Positions 36,071 through 45,775 of a stretch of DNA of 64,000 bases are shown here, in pieces; positions within the stretch are counted from its first letter, which is position 1, and each line of letters begins with the position of its first letter. The notes below the pieces were generated by a model. The model made no database searches. It saw only the letters and a program-made list of their open reading frames with translations, and was not told the origin of the DNA. This DNA comes from Flavobacteriaceae bacterium. Its GTDB lineage: Bacteria > Bacteroidota > Bacteroidia > Flavobacteriales > Flavobacteriaceae. Location: assembly GCA_947448525.1 (NCBI GenBank), contig CANFNV010000006.1, positions 60,155-124,154 on the forward strand, written 5' to 3'. The position numbers and the translations under genes are program-made.

Positions 36071-36472
36071 ATGAACTTTAGAAAGCAAATAAATTTATTT
36101 TTAGTAGTTTCCTTATTGATTTCCAATTTGGAATTGGCTTTTAATGTGCATTATTGCGATGATGAAATTGCATCTGTATCCATAAATACAGTTTTTAATT
36201 CTCAAGAAATCGAGAAAAATTGTTGTGGAAAAATTGAAAAAGCATCCAAATGCTGTAAAAACAAAATCATAAAAGCCAACCAAAAATTAGAACAAATTAC
36301 TGTTAAAATAGTTTCGGTTGATGCCAATTATTATTTAGTATTCAGCGAATGGAACTCAGATGGTTTTACTAATAAAATTAACTTCAAAAAAAGAGCTTTA
36401 CCAACTTATTATTGCGATGCGAATGCCCCGCCATTATATCTATTGTATAGCCAATATACCCTTTACGCCTGA
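36071..36472 (+). CDS. HYC_CC_PP family protein
   Basis: A 133-residue exported protein with signal-like start (INLFLVVSLLISNLELAF). The name-giving motifs are all present: HYC (VHYCDD), CC (NCCGK and KCCKN) and PP near the end (NAPPLYLLYSQYTLYA). The function is not established; such Cys-rich proteins occur in Bacteroidota next to TonB receptors and heavy-metal (HMA) proteins, as here, which suggests a metal, possibly copper, role. It may be translated from a leaderless mRNA. Confidence 0.8.
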   Translation: MNFRKQINLFLVVSLLISNLELAFNVHYCDDEIASVSINTVFNSQEIEKNCCGKIEKASKCCKNKIIKANQKLEQITVKIVSVDANYYLVFSEWNSDGFTNKINFKKRALPTYYCDANAPPLYLLYSQYTLYA

Positions 36473-36531
36473 TTTGATTATAATTCTGTCGATTCTCAAC
36501 CTTGAAATAGAATTAATTTAAATCATTTCTA

Positions 36532-38538
36532 ATGAAAAATACAACTCTATTATTAATGTTGTTCTTTTTTTCTGTAGCTTTTTCACAAAAAAAATTAGAA
36601 GAAGTCAAAGTCGAATCGAACAAAAAAGGAATACAAAAATCACTTTCCAAAACTGCCAATACTATAGTGGTTTCTGGAAAGGAATTACTCAAAGCGGCCT
36701 GTTGTAATTTGGCCGAAAGCTTTGAAACCAATCCTACTATTGATGTTAATTTTTCTGATGCTTTGACGGGTACCAAACAAATTAAAATGTTGGGTTTAAC
36801 CTCTCCTTATTTGATGATTACTGAAGAAAATATTCCTTCGGTTCGAGGAGCCTCTCAAGCATACGGGTTATCTTTTACACCAGGAACTTGGGTAGAAAGC
36901 CTCCAAATCACAAAAGGTGCCGGAAGTGTTGTGAATGGTTTCGAAAGTATATCGGGACAAATAAATACCGAGTTAATTAAACCCATGAAAGACATTCCGT
37001 TTTTCTTAAATGCTTATGGAGCTTCTGATTCTCGTTTTGAATTAAATACACATTTCAACACAAAAGTTTCTAATCATTGGGCTACGAGTTTATATCTTCA
37101 CGGAAATGCTAGAGTAGCTAAAAATGATATGAACCATGATGGTTTTCTCGACAATCCGTTAGGTAAACAAGTAAATTTAGTCAACCGTTGGCAGTACTCC
37201 AATCCAGAAACGGGTTGGGTTTCGTTTATCAATTTCAAGTATATGAAAGATGAAAAACAAACGGGAGAATTGAATTTCGATAAAAATAGAGACCAACTCA
37301 CTACCAATTATTGGGGTTCTGAAATCAATACCAATCGATTTGATTTTACTTCAAAAGTGGGTTATGTTTTTAAAGACATGCCCTTTCAAAGTATTGGTTT
37401 TCAAAATGCGTACAGTAATCATAATCAAGATTCATATTTTGGTTTGAATCAATACAATATAAAGCAACAAAGTTATTATTCTAATTTAATTTTCAATTCT
37501 ATCATTAGTAATACGATGCACAAATTTGCTGCAGGTGTAAATTTCACCTACGATAAATATGCTGAATACGTCAATCTTTCTGATGTTAGTCGCACCGATA
37601 ATTCGGCGGGAACATTTTTTGAATATACTTTTGATGACAATGATAAATTCAGCTTGATTTTAGGAGGAAGATTGGATTATCACAATAGGTTAGGAGCATT
37701 TTTTACTCCAAGATTACATGTTAAATACAATCCTTGGAATAAAGCAGTCCTTCGATTTTCAGCCGGAAGAGGAAAACGAGTGGCGAATATTTTTGCAGAA
37801 AATCAACAACTTTTTGCCAGTTCTAGAGTGTTCTCTATTTTAGATACTAATGGGAAAATTTATGGATTAAATCCTGAAATTGCCTGGAATTATGGATGGA
37901 GTTTTACTCAAAATTTCAATTTTTTTGGAAAACCTGCCGATGTTACTTTAGATTTTTATCGAACCGATTTTCAAAATCAAGCAATAGTCGATTTGTTTCA
38001 ATCGTCACATCAGGTTTTGTTTTATAACTTAAAAGGGAAATCCTATGCCAACAGTTTTCAATTAGATTTCAATATAGAAATTATTAAACATTTGAATCTA
38101 AGAACGGCTTATAAATACTACGATATTTCAACGGATTATCTTTCGGGAAGTTTTCAAAGGCCAATGCAAGCCAAGCATCGTTTTTTTGGTAATTTAGAAT
38201 ACGAAACACACATTGTAGAAAAAGGAAAACAATGGAAATTTGATTATACTTTTAATTGGCTTGGTAAACAACAGTTACCAAACACAGCGAGTAATCCATC
38301 ACAAGACCAATTGCCAGAATATTCCCCCTCATTTGGAATAATGAATACACAAATAACTAGAACTTTTTCTAGTTGTTTTGAAATGTATATTGGGGTAGAG
38401 AATATGGGTAATTATCGTCAGAATAAAGCTATTTTGGGTAATGATAATCCATTTGGACCTAATTTTGACACCTCTATAATATATGCACCTGTCTTTGGTC
38501 AAATGTATTACGCTGGATTACGATTTAAAATTAAATAA
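36532..38538 (+). CDS. TonB-dependent outer-membrane receptor (probable metal/copper type)
   Basis: A 668-residue receptor with signal MKNTTLLLMLFFFSVAFSQ. The plug domain starts EVKVESNKKGIQKSL (TonB-box area), contains an unusual Cys pair in KAACCNLAESFETNP and GSVVNGFESISGQINTEL, then a beta-barrel to a C-terminal aromatic strand (YYAGLRFKIK). The pair of Cys in the plug and the neighbours (HYC_CC_PP upstream, HMA protein 20 bases downstream) point to a metal substrate, copper being my first guess. The substrate itself is not proven by the sequence. Confidence 0.88.
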   Translation: MKNTTLLLMLFFFSVAFSQKKLEEVKVESNKKGIQKSLSKTANTIVVSGKELLKAACCNLAESFETNPTIDVNFSDALTGTKQIKMLGLTSPYLMITEENIPSVRGASQAYGLSFTPGTWVESLQITKGAGSVVNGFESISGQINTELIKPMKDIPFFLNAYGASDSRFELNTHFNTKVSNHWATSLYLHGNARVAKNDMNHDGFLDNPLGKQVNLVNRWQYSNPETGWVSFINFKYMKDEKQTGELNFDKNRDQLTTNYWGSEINTNRFDFTSKVGYVFKDMPFQSIGFQNAYSNHNQDSYFGLNQYNIKQQSYYSNLIFNSIISNTMHKFAAGVNFTYDKYAEYVNLSDVSRTDNSAGTFFEYTFDDNDKFSLILGGRLDYHNRLGAFFTPRLHVKYNPWNKAVLRFSAGRGKRVANIFAENQQLFASSRVFSILDTNGKIYGLNPEIAWNYGWSFTQNFNFFGKPADVTLDFYRTDFQNQAIVDLFQSSHQVLFYNLKGKSYANSFQLDFNIEIIKHLNLRTAYKYYDISTDYLSGSFQRPMQAKHRFFGNLEYETHIVEKGKQWKFDYTFNWLGKQQLPNTASNPSQDQLPEYSPSFGIMNTQITRTFSSCFEMYIGVENMGNYRQNKAILGNDNPFGPNFDTSIIYAPVFGQMYYAGLRFKIK

Positions 38539-38557
38539 CTTTTAAAATTAATTTATT

Positions 38558-38896
38558 ATGAAAAAAATAGTCTATGGAATGTTGTTACTTTTTGTAGCAT
38601 TTTCAACTCAGGCACAAGACAAAAAAAGTAAAAATGCCAAATATTTTTTTGAAGTAAATGGCAATTGTGAGCAATGTCAAAAAAGAATTCAAAAAGCGGC
38701 TTTTTGTGTAGATGGAGTAAAAATGGCATCTTGGAGTATAGAAACTCATGAAATGACAGTTATTATTAATGAAGAAAAATGTTCTCTTCTTGATGTCAAA
38801 AAAGCCATTGCCAATGTTGGTCACGACACCAAAGAGGTAAAATCAAAAAATGAAGTTTATGAAAAGCTTCATACTTGTTGTCAATATGAAAGATAA
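38558..38896 (+). CDS. Exported heavy-metal-associated (HMA) domain protein
   Basis: A 112-residue periplasmic protein: signal MKKIVYGMLLLFVAFSTQAQ, then one HMA fold with metal-binding CxxC in NGNCEQCQKRIQKAA (replacing the usual GMTCxxC) and a second Cys pair at the end (HTCCQYER). It is expected to bind Cu(I) or a similar soft metal. It starts 20 bases after the TonB receptor, forming an operon with it. Confidence 0.88.
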   Translation: MKKIVYGMLLLFVAFSTQAQDKKSKNAKYFFEVNGNCEQCQKRIQKAAFCVDGVKMASWSIETHEMTVIINEEKCSLLDVKKAIANVGHDTKEVKSKNEVYEKLHTCCQYER

Positions 38897-38917
38897 TAAT
38901 TCAAAAACTCGCAAAAT

Positions 38918-38925
38918 TAAATTTG
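38918..38925 (+). promoter_or_regulatory. Promoter -7 box for the DUF2490 gene
   Basis: TAAATTTG, matching TAnnTTTG, 37 bases before the ATG at 38963. Confidence 0.4.
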
Positions 38926-38962
38926 GGATTTTATTATTGCTATTTTTACCAAAATAATTCAA

Positions 38963-39691
38963 ATGAAAAGACTTTTCCTTATTATTAATTTACTGTATTG
39001 TTTAAGTTCTTTTTCACAAGATTTTAAACAAGATCAACGCGTTTGGTTTGCATACACAGGGTTTTTAAAGGTTTCTAATCATTGGAGTTATCAAGCAGAA
39101 GCTCAATTTAGGATGGATAATCAATTACAACAAAATCAACAAAATTTGTTTAGACTCGGTGCATTGTATTCTATCTCATCTTCAAAAACCATTGCGGTCG
39201 GAAATGCATTAGTGAATACGTTTAGTAACTCAATGGATGAATATTATAAAGAAAATAGACTTTGGGAACAATTTCAATATTCAAAGAAATGGAATAATGA
39301 TAAAAATTTTTTTTCACATCGATTTCGATTAGAACAACGATGGGTTGAGAAAAAAGATCGGATAGATAATGAAATAAAAAGCATCGCTACAAATTATCAA
39401 AACAGATTGCGTTATTTGAATAGAAATTTATTTCACTTATGTAATTTTAATTCAGAGAATGCGGACTTATATGCCATTATTCAAGAGGAAGTGTTTTTTA
39501 CTTTAGGCAACAATAACATAAATACAAAATTAATAGATCAAAACAGATTTTTAGTTGGTCTTGGGCTAAATTTTAAAAGCAATATGAGGTTTGAATTAGG
39601 TTATCTTAATAATTATATCACTTCACCATCCAAAACGGATGTAATGAATCATACTATTTCAATTTCAGTTACTCAAAATTTAGCTTTATAA
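38963..39691 (+). CDS. DUF2490 outer-membrane protein
   Basis: A 242-residue protein with signal MKRLFLIINLLYCLSSFSQ. The remainder is a predicted beta-barrel in the DUF2490 pattern: QRVWFAYTGFLKVSNHWSYQAEAQFR and HRFRLEQRWVEKKD with alternating strands to the C-terminal ISVTQNLAL. The function is unknown. It is placed after the metal-related group but has its own promoter core. Confidence 0.85.
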   Translation: MKRLFLIINLLYCLSSFSQDFKQDQRVWFAYTGFLKVSNHWSYQAEAQFRMDNQLQQNQQNLFRLGALYSISSSKTIAVGNALVNTFSNSMDEYYKENRLWEQFQYSKKWNNDKNFFSHRFRLEQRWVEKKDRIDNEIKSIATNYQNRLRYLNRNLFHLCNFNSENADLYAIIQEEVFFTLGNNNINTKLIDQNRFLVGLGLNFKSNMRFELGYLNNYITSPSKTDVMNHTISISVTQNLAL

Positions 39692-39774
39692 AACATTAAT
39701 TTATTTAGTATAATTATCCCAAAAAATATGATTAATTTCACACTCGATTTTTCACTTATTTAATTTTATTATCC

Positions 39775-40455
39775 ATGAATAATTTTGATTGGACACAATT
39801 AGTAAATCCGGAGTTTTATATCACCATGACAATTGGTGGTGTTAAAATTGGGTTTTGGATTGTATTATTTATTGTTTTTGCAGAAACTGGACTCTTTGCT
39901 GGTTTTTTTCTTCCCGGTGATAGTTTACTTTTTTTATCAGGAATTTACAGTCGTGATTTAATTGAGAACTTTACTTTCATTGAAAGTGATACCACTAATG
40001 TTACATTGCTATCAATTTTAGTTGCTACCGCAGGAATTTTAGGAAATATGATGGGATATTGGTTTGGATCAAAAAGCGGTTATTATTTATATAAAAAAGA
40101 AGATAGTTTTTGGTTCAAGAAAAAATACCTCATTCAATCAAAAGATTTTTTTGAAAGATATGGCGGTAAAGCCATAATTTTTGCCCGTTTCTTGCCGATA
40201 GTAAGAACTTTTGCTCCCATTGTTGCCGGAATTGTTTCAATGGATAAAAAGAAATTCATGTTCTTTAACATAGTAAGTTCATTTCTTTGGTCATTTGTAT
40301 TAATATTTTCTGGGCATTATTTATATGGAATGTTTTTAGAGAAATTTAACATTGATTTGAAACATCATATAGAGAAAATAGTAATAGGTATTATTTTGGT
40401 TTCAACTTTTCCTGTATTTTTAAAAATGTTTAAAAAATCTTCGAAAGACCTTTAA
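39775..40455 (+). CDS. DedA family membrane protein
   Basis: A 226-residue polytopic protein of the DedA / SNARE-associated family, implicated in undecaprenyl-phosphate or phospholipid recycling. Typical motifs: FAETGLFAGFFLPGDSLLFLSG near the N-terminus and FFERYGGKAIIFARFLPIVRTFAPIVAGI (FxRxxPxxR region) in the middle. A terminator separates it from the convergent groEL. Confidence 0.93.
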   Translation: MNNFDWTQLVNPEFYITMTIGGVKIGFWIVLFIVFAETGLFAGFFLPGDSLLFLSGIYSRDLIENFTFIESDTTNVTLLSILVATAGILGNMMGYWFGSKSGYYLYKKEDSFWFKKKYLIQSKDFFERYGGKAIIFARFLPIVRTFAPIVAGIVSMDKKKFMFFNIVSSFLWSFVLIFSGHYLYGMFLEKFNIDLKHHIEKIVIGIILVSTFPVFLKMFKKSSKDL

Positions 40456-40463
40456 TAGTACAT

Positions 40464-40502
40464 AAAAAAATACCTCAAAATTAATTTTTGAGGTATTTTT
40501 TT
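40464..40502. terminator. Bidirectional terminator between dedA and groEL
   Basis: A 17-bp inverted repeat (AAAAAAATACCTCAAAA ... TTTTGAGGTATTTTTTT) with a short loop, between convergent genes. Confidence 0.88.
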
Positions 40503-40522
40503 ATGAAATTTATGTGATAAGA

Positions 40523-42486
<1,964 letters not shown>

Positions 42487-42538
42487 AATTTGTTTATTTT
42501 TATTATTTATAAAATTATTAAAGTTGCTATTAATTATT

Positions 42539-42569
42539 CAGAAATTATGCCAATTGACTAAAACTGACA
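42539..42569 (-). promoter_or_regulatory. Possible control element upstream of groES
   Basis: On the minus strand TGTCAG, then TTGGCATAATTTCTG, 53-83 bases before the groES ATG. No standard TAnnTTTG or CIRCE palindrome is present. The TTGGCAT block resembles what I recall from other Bacteroidota heat-shock promoters, but I could not verify this. Confidence 0.3.
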
Positions 42570-42610
42570 TATTTTCAGTGAAAGAATGAAATAAAAAAAC
42601 TATTTATTCT

Positions 42611-42637
42611 AAAAAAAAATCCCGAAATTACTCGGGA
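42611..42637 (-). terminator. Terminator after secG
   Basis: Stem TCCCGA / TCGGGA with a 6-base loop, followed on the minus strand by nine T's, 26 bases after the secG stop. Confidence 0.8.
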
Positions 42638-42663
42638 CTTTCCTATCGAAATCGCAAAATTTA

Positions 42664-43020
42664 TTATTTTTTTTCTGGAGCAACTGGTGCACTTGCAGGG
42701 GTTTTTCCATCAGTTTTTGGAGCTGAAGGAGTTTCTTTTTTTGGAGCTTCCGATTGAGATGCATCTATAATTTTTTTATTATCGTTCAAAGTTCCCGTGA
42801 AACTTAAACTAGATAATAATACTAATGCGATTAAAATAGCTGCTAATACCCAAGTGCTTTTGTCTAAAAAGTCAGTTGTTTTTTGAACTCCACCCATTTG
42901 AGTAGAGCCGCCTAATGAAGATGATAATCCGCCTCCTTTAGGATTTTGTACCATAACTACGATAATTAGTAAGAAACAAACTATTGTTATCAATACCAAA
43001 AAAATTGTAAATGTGTTCAT
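42664..43020 (-). CDS. secG: Preprotein translocase subunit SecG
   Basis: A small Sec translocon subunit with two helices (FTIFLVLITIVCFLLIIVVMVQ and STWVLAAILIALVLLSSLSF) around the conserved NPKGGGLSSSLGG loop. The C-terminus has a Pro/Lys/Ala-rich tail of ~40 residues that is longer than in E. coli. Last gene of the run sigma-54 activator - lptE - TPR - secG; three bases after the TPR gene. Confidence 0.95.
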   Translation of the reverse strand: MNTFTIFLVLITIVCFLLIIVVMVQNPKGGGLSSSLGGSTQMGGVQKTTDFLDKSTWVLAAILIALVLLSSLSFTGTLNDNKKIIDASQSEAPKKETPSAPKTDGKTPASAPVAPEKK

Positions 43021-43023
43021 TGT

Positions 43024-43839
43024 TTAACTATTATTGTTTTGTTGAAAATTCTTAATATCCGAAATTCGGTCTGCAAAGAAACTACTTTTTTCTGGATATT
43101 TCAAAATTAATATTTCATAAGCTTGAATTGCTTTAGAGAATTTTTTCTGTTCCAAATACACTTTAGCTAAAGTTTCTGTCATTAAGTAGGATTTATCTTC
43201 AATTTTAACTGAAATTGTTGGGGCACTATTTTCTTTACTTACTGGAGTAATTTTTGGATTTGCTTCTATAAATTTGTCAATAAGGTCTGATTTTTTCTTT
43301 TTTTCTAGATTTTCCTCAGTAGGAATTTCTTTTCTTTCGATAGGTTTTAATCTTGAAATTTGAAGCCATTCTTGGAAGGAATGTTTTTCCTCTTTGGTAA
43401 ATTCTAATGGTTTACCTATTTCAAGTTTTTCTTCTATAGTTCCCTCTTTTGGATTCGCTTGTAAGATGGAGGAAATGATCGATTGTTCTAATGTATTAAG
43501 AGATTCCGAAGGATTTGTGAAAGCAACAATTTCGCTTTCAACCACTTTAATATTTAGTAGTTCGGCAACTTTTTGGTCATATAATCCATTTTGAACGGTC
43601 ACAAAATTATCTGAAGTAATAAAATCGAATAAAACACTTCTGTCTGTTGTAAATGCCGAAGCTACTTTTAAAGCATAATTGTATTTAAAACTATCTTGAT
43701 TGTACAAATGTTTCAATCTCAAAACACGTGCACTTTGAAAATAAGGAAATTCTTCTATAATTTTTTCCAAAGAATCACTTTGACGTTCATTAATGGCGTC
43801 AGGTTTGTTAATTATATATTTGTAATCGGTTAGATTCAT
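43024..43839 (-). CDS. TPR-containing protein between lptE and secG
   Basis: About 271 residues with no signal peptide and one clear TPR-like pair at the C-terminus (MTETLAKVYLEQKKFSKAIQAYEILILKYPEKS). The N-terminal part (YKYIINKPDAINERQSDSLEKII, FPYFQSARVLRLKHLYN) is a conserved-looking helical region I cannot name. I start at MNLTDYKYI (43839), two bases after the lptE stop; the longer frame overlaps lptE. The position suggests an envelope-biogenesis role. Confidence 0.75.
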   Translation of the reverse strand: MNLTDYKYIINKPDAINERQSDSLEKIIEEFPYFQSARVLRLKHLYNQDSFKYNYALKVASAFTTDRSVLFDFITSDNFVTVQNGLYDQKVAELLNIKVVESEIVAFTNPSESLNTLEQSIISSILQANPKEGTIEEKLEIGKPLEFTKEEKHSFQEWLQISRLKPIERKEIPTEENLEKKKKSDLIDKFIEANPKITPVSKENSAPTISVKIEDKSYLMTETLAKVYLEQKKFSKAIQAYEILILKYPEKSSFFADRISDIKNFQQNNNS

Positions 43840-43840
43840 T

Positions 43841-44344
43841 TTACCATTTTGCCAATGACTCGTTAAAAATATCTTGAGTAATTCTCTCAAAAATTACGTC
43901 TAGAGCAGATGAAAGTGTTGATCCAATCAATTGTTGGTCGCCAGGATAATCATAATAAAAAGAGAATGGTTTTTCAAAATTATCAGCATCTTTTTTTTTG
44001 TTAACATATCTTACATTAATAGTAATTGTCAATCGGTTTTGTGCTGCTTTTAAATCTGCAGTTGCCGCCATTGGTGATATGTTGTAGCCCGTTATTTCTC
44101 CTTCATATAATAAATCTCCATCCACATTAGTTAGATTCAGATTGGTTTGATTTTGTAAAATATCTTGCAGTTTTAATGTAAACGTTCTTTCAATACCAGG
44201 TTGAACTAACGGCGAATTATTCTGAAAATAATTTACTTGAAATGTTTTTGCATCAATTTTCCCTGTTCCTGTAAAATTGTATATGCTGCAACTATTTAAA
44301 GTCAATGCAATCAAAACCAATAAAAGGTATTTCAATGTTTTCAT
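43841..44344 (-). CDS. lptE: LPS assembly lipoprotein LptE-like
   Basis: A 167-residue lipoprotein: MKTLKYLLLVLIALTLNSC with lipobox Cys, then SIYNFTGTGKIDAKTFQVNYFQNN, the conserved start of Bacteroidota LptE. The Thr/Leu-rich middle (LYEGEITGYNISPM) and C-terminal helix (LSSALDVIFERITQDIFNESL) fit the LptE fold. It would plug the LptD barrel in LPS export. It follows the sigma-54 activator gene closely. Confidence 0.85.
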   Translation of the reverse strand: MKTLKYLLLVLIALTLNSCSIYNFTGTGKIDAKTFQVNYFQNNSPLVQPGIERTFTLKLQDILQNQTNLNLTNVDGDLLYEGEITGYNISPMAATADLKAAQNRLTITINVRYVNKKKDADNFEKPFSFYYDYPGDQQLIGSTLSSALDVIFERITQDIFNESLAKW

Positions 44345-44374
44345 TTGAAAATTAAAAAGTCAAAGATATTATAT

Positions 44375-44416
44375 TCTAATTATTAATTGTCAAATTTTAA
44401 TTAGCAATTAACTACA
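44375..44416. repeat. Heptad repeat between the sigma-54 activator and lptE
   Basis: Degenerate 7-mers (TCTAATT, ATTAATT, GTCAAAT, TTTAATT, AGCAATT) fill the gap and run into the stop codon of the activator gene. Confidence 0.55.
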
Positions 44417-45677
44417 AATCGTATTGTTTGATTTTTCTATACAATGTTCGTTCAGAAATTCCCAATTCATCAGCTGCTGCTTTTCGTTTGCCTTTATTTT
44501 TTTCTAACGATTTTTTGATAAGTTCAATTTCTTTTTGTTCTAATTTTAAAATTTCTTCTTCCTCTACAGTTTCTGCAAAAAGATAGTTATTATCGTCTTC
44601 ATCGTTATCATCAAACTCTTCTTGTTCAGATTCATTGTTTGTTACAATTGAATTGGTTCGAGGTTGTTCTTCAAAAAATGTATCTTCTTCAGATTTTCCA
44701 TACACTTTCTGAATTAAATTTGGATTGATTTCTTGCACTTTAGCCGAACCGTTTTTCATTAATTCTAAAGTCAATTTTTTCAAATCATTCAAATCACTTT
44801 TCATATCAAACAATACTTTGTACAAAATATCTCGTTCGGTAGCAAAATCACTTTCACTTTTTTTACTTTTTATTACGCTTGGTAGATGACTTCCATCTTG
44901 CGGTAAATAAGACATTAAGGTTTTTAAAGAAACATCACGTTTGGTTTCGAGTACTGAAATTTGTTCGGCAGCATTTCGCAATTGACGAATGTTTCCGCTC
45001 CAGCGGTATTTTAAAAGATAAGGAATTGCTTCTTCTTCTAATTTAATAGCGGGCATTTTATATTTATGAGCAAAATCAGAAGCAAATTTTCTAAATAATA
45101 AATGGATGTCTTCTTTTCTATCACGCAATGGAGGCAAAAGAATATCTACTGTACTCAAACGATAATATAAATCTTCTCGGAATTTACCTTTTTCAATGGC
45201 ATCAAATAAATTCACATTTGTGGCAGCAACGATTCTAACATTTGTTTTTTGAACTTGTGAAGATCCTACCTTAATAAATTCACCATTTTCTAGAACACGA
45301 AGCAAGCGCACCTGAGTTGTCAGAGGTAATTCGCCCACTTCATCTAAAAAGATTGTTCCCCCATCGGCAACTTCAAAATAGCCTTCTCGTGTTGAAGTTG
45401 CTCCTGTAAACGAACCTTTTTCATGTCCGAATAATTCACTGTCAATCGTACCTTCTGGTATTGCGCCACAATTAACGGCAATGTATTTTCCGTGTTTTCT
45501 GTGCGATAGTGAATGTATTATTTTGGGAATACTTTCTTTTCCTACCCCACTTTCTCCTACTACTAATACCGAAATATCTGTTGGAGCAACCTGAATGGCT
45601 TTTTCTAATGCACGATTGAGTTTTGGGTCATTTCCAATAATCTCGAATCGTTGTTTTATTGACTGTACTGTTTCCAT
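44412..45677 (-). CDS. Sigma-54-dependent transcriptional activator without receiver domain
   Basis: A 421-residue AAA+ activator. Walker A VGESGVGKES, the sigma-54 contact loop GSFTGAT (GAFTGA family), Walker B GTIFLDEVGELP and a C-terminal Fis-like helix-turn-helix (RKAAADELGISERTLYRKIKQY) are all present. There is no N-terminal receiver or GAF domain, so activity may depend on its own level or on a partner. A charged Asp/Glu-rich linker precedes the HTH. The start is ATG 45677; the longer frame is heptad repeat. It heads the lptE-TPR-secG group, after miaB. Confidence 0.92.
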   Translation of the reverse strand: METVQSIKQRFEIIGNDPKLNRALEKAIQVAPTDISVLVVGESGVGKESIPKIIHSLSHRKHGKYIAVNCGAIPEGTIDSELFGHEKGSFTGATSTREGYFEVADGGTIFLDEVGELPLTTQVRLLRVLENGEFIKVGSSQVQKTNVRIVAATNVNLFDAIEKGKFREDLYYRLSTVDILLPPLRDRKEDIHLLFRKFASDFAHKYKMPAIKLEEEAIPYLLKYRWSGNIRQLRNAAEQISVLETKRDVSLKTLMSYLPQDGSHLPSVIKSKKSESDFATERDILYKVLFDMKSDLNDLKKLTLELMKNGSAKVQEINPNLIQKVYGKSEEDTFFEEQPRTNSIVTNNESEQEEFDDNDEDDNNYLFAETVEEEEILKLEQKEIELIKKSLEKNKGKRKAAADELGISERTLYRKIKQYDL

Positions 45678-45686
45678 TTTATTTAA

Positions 45687-45775
45687 TTGATAATGTACAA
45701 TTAACAATGGATAATTAATTTCTGAATTTGAAATTATCAACTATCAATTGTTAATTATTAATTAATTTAATTCAT
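45687..45775. repeat. Long heptad repeat between miaB and the sigma-54 activator gene
   Basis: About twelve degenerate 7-mers (TTGATAA, TGTACAA, TTAACAA, TTATCAA, CTATCAA, TTGTTAA and others), including the last codons and stop of miaB and stopping ten bases before the activator ATG. The frame is open through it and would add 21 spurious residues. Confidence 0.65.

Noticed and set aside
42539..42569. Sigma-54 promoter upstream of groES
   Set aside because: TTGGCA is present but the required GC of the -12 element is missing at the right spacing.
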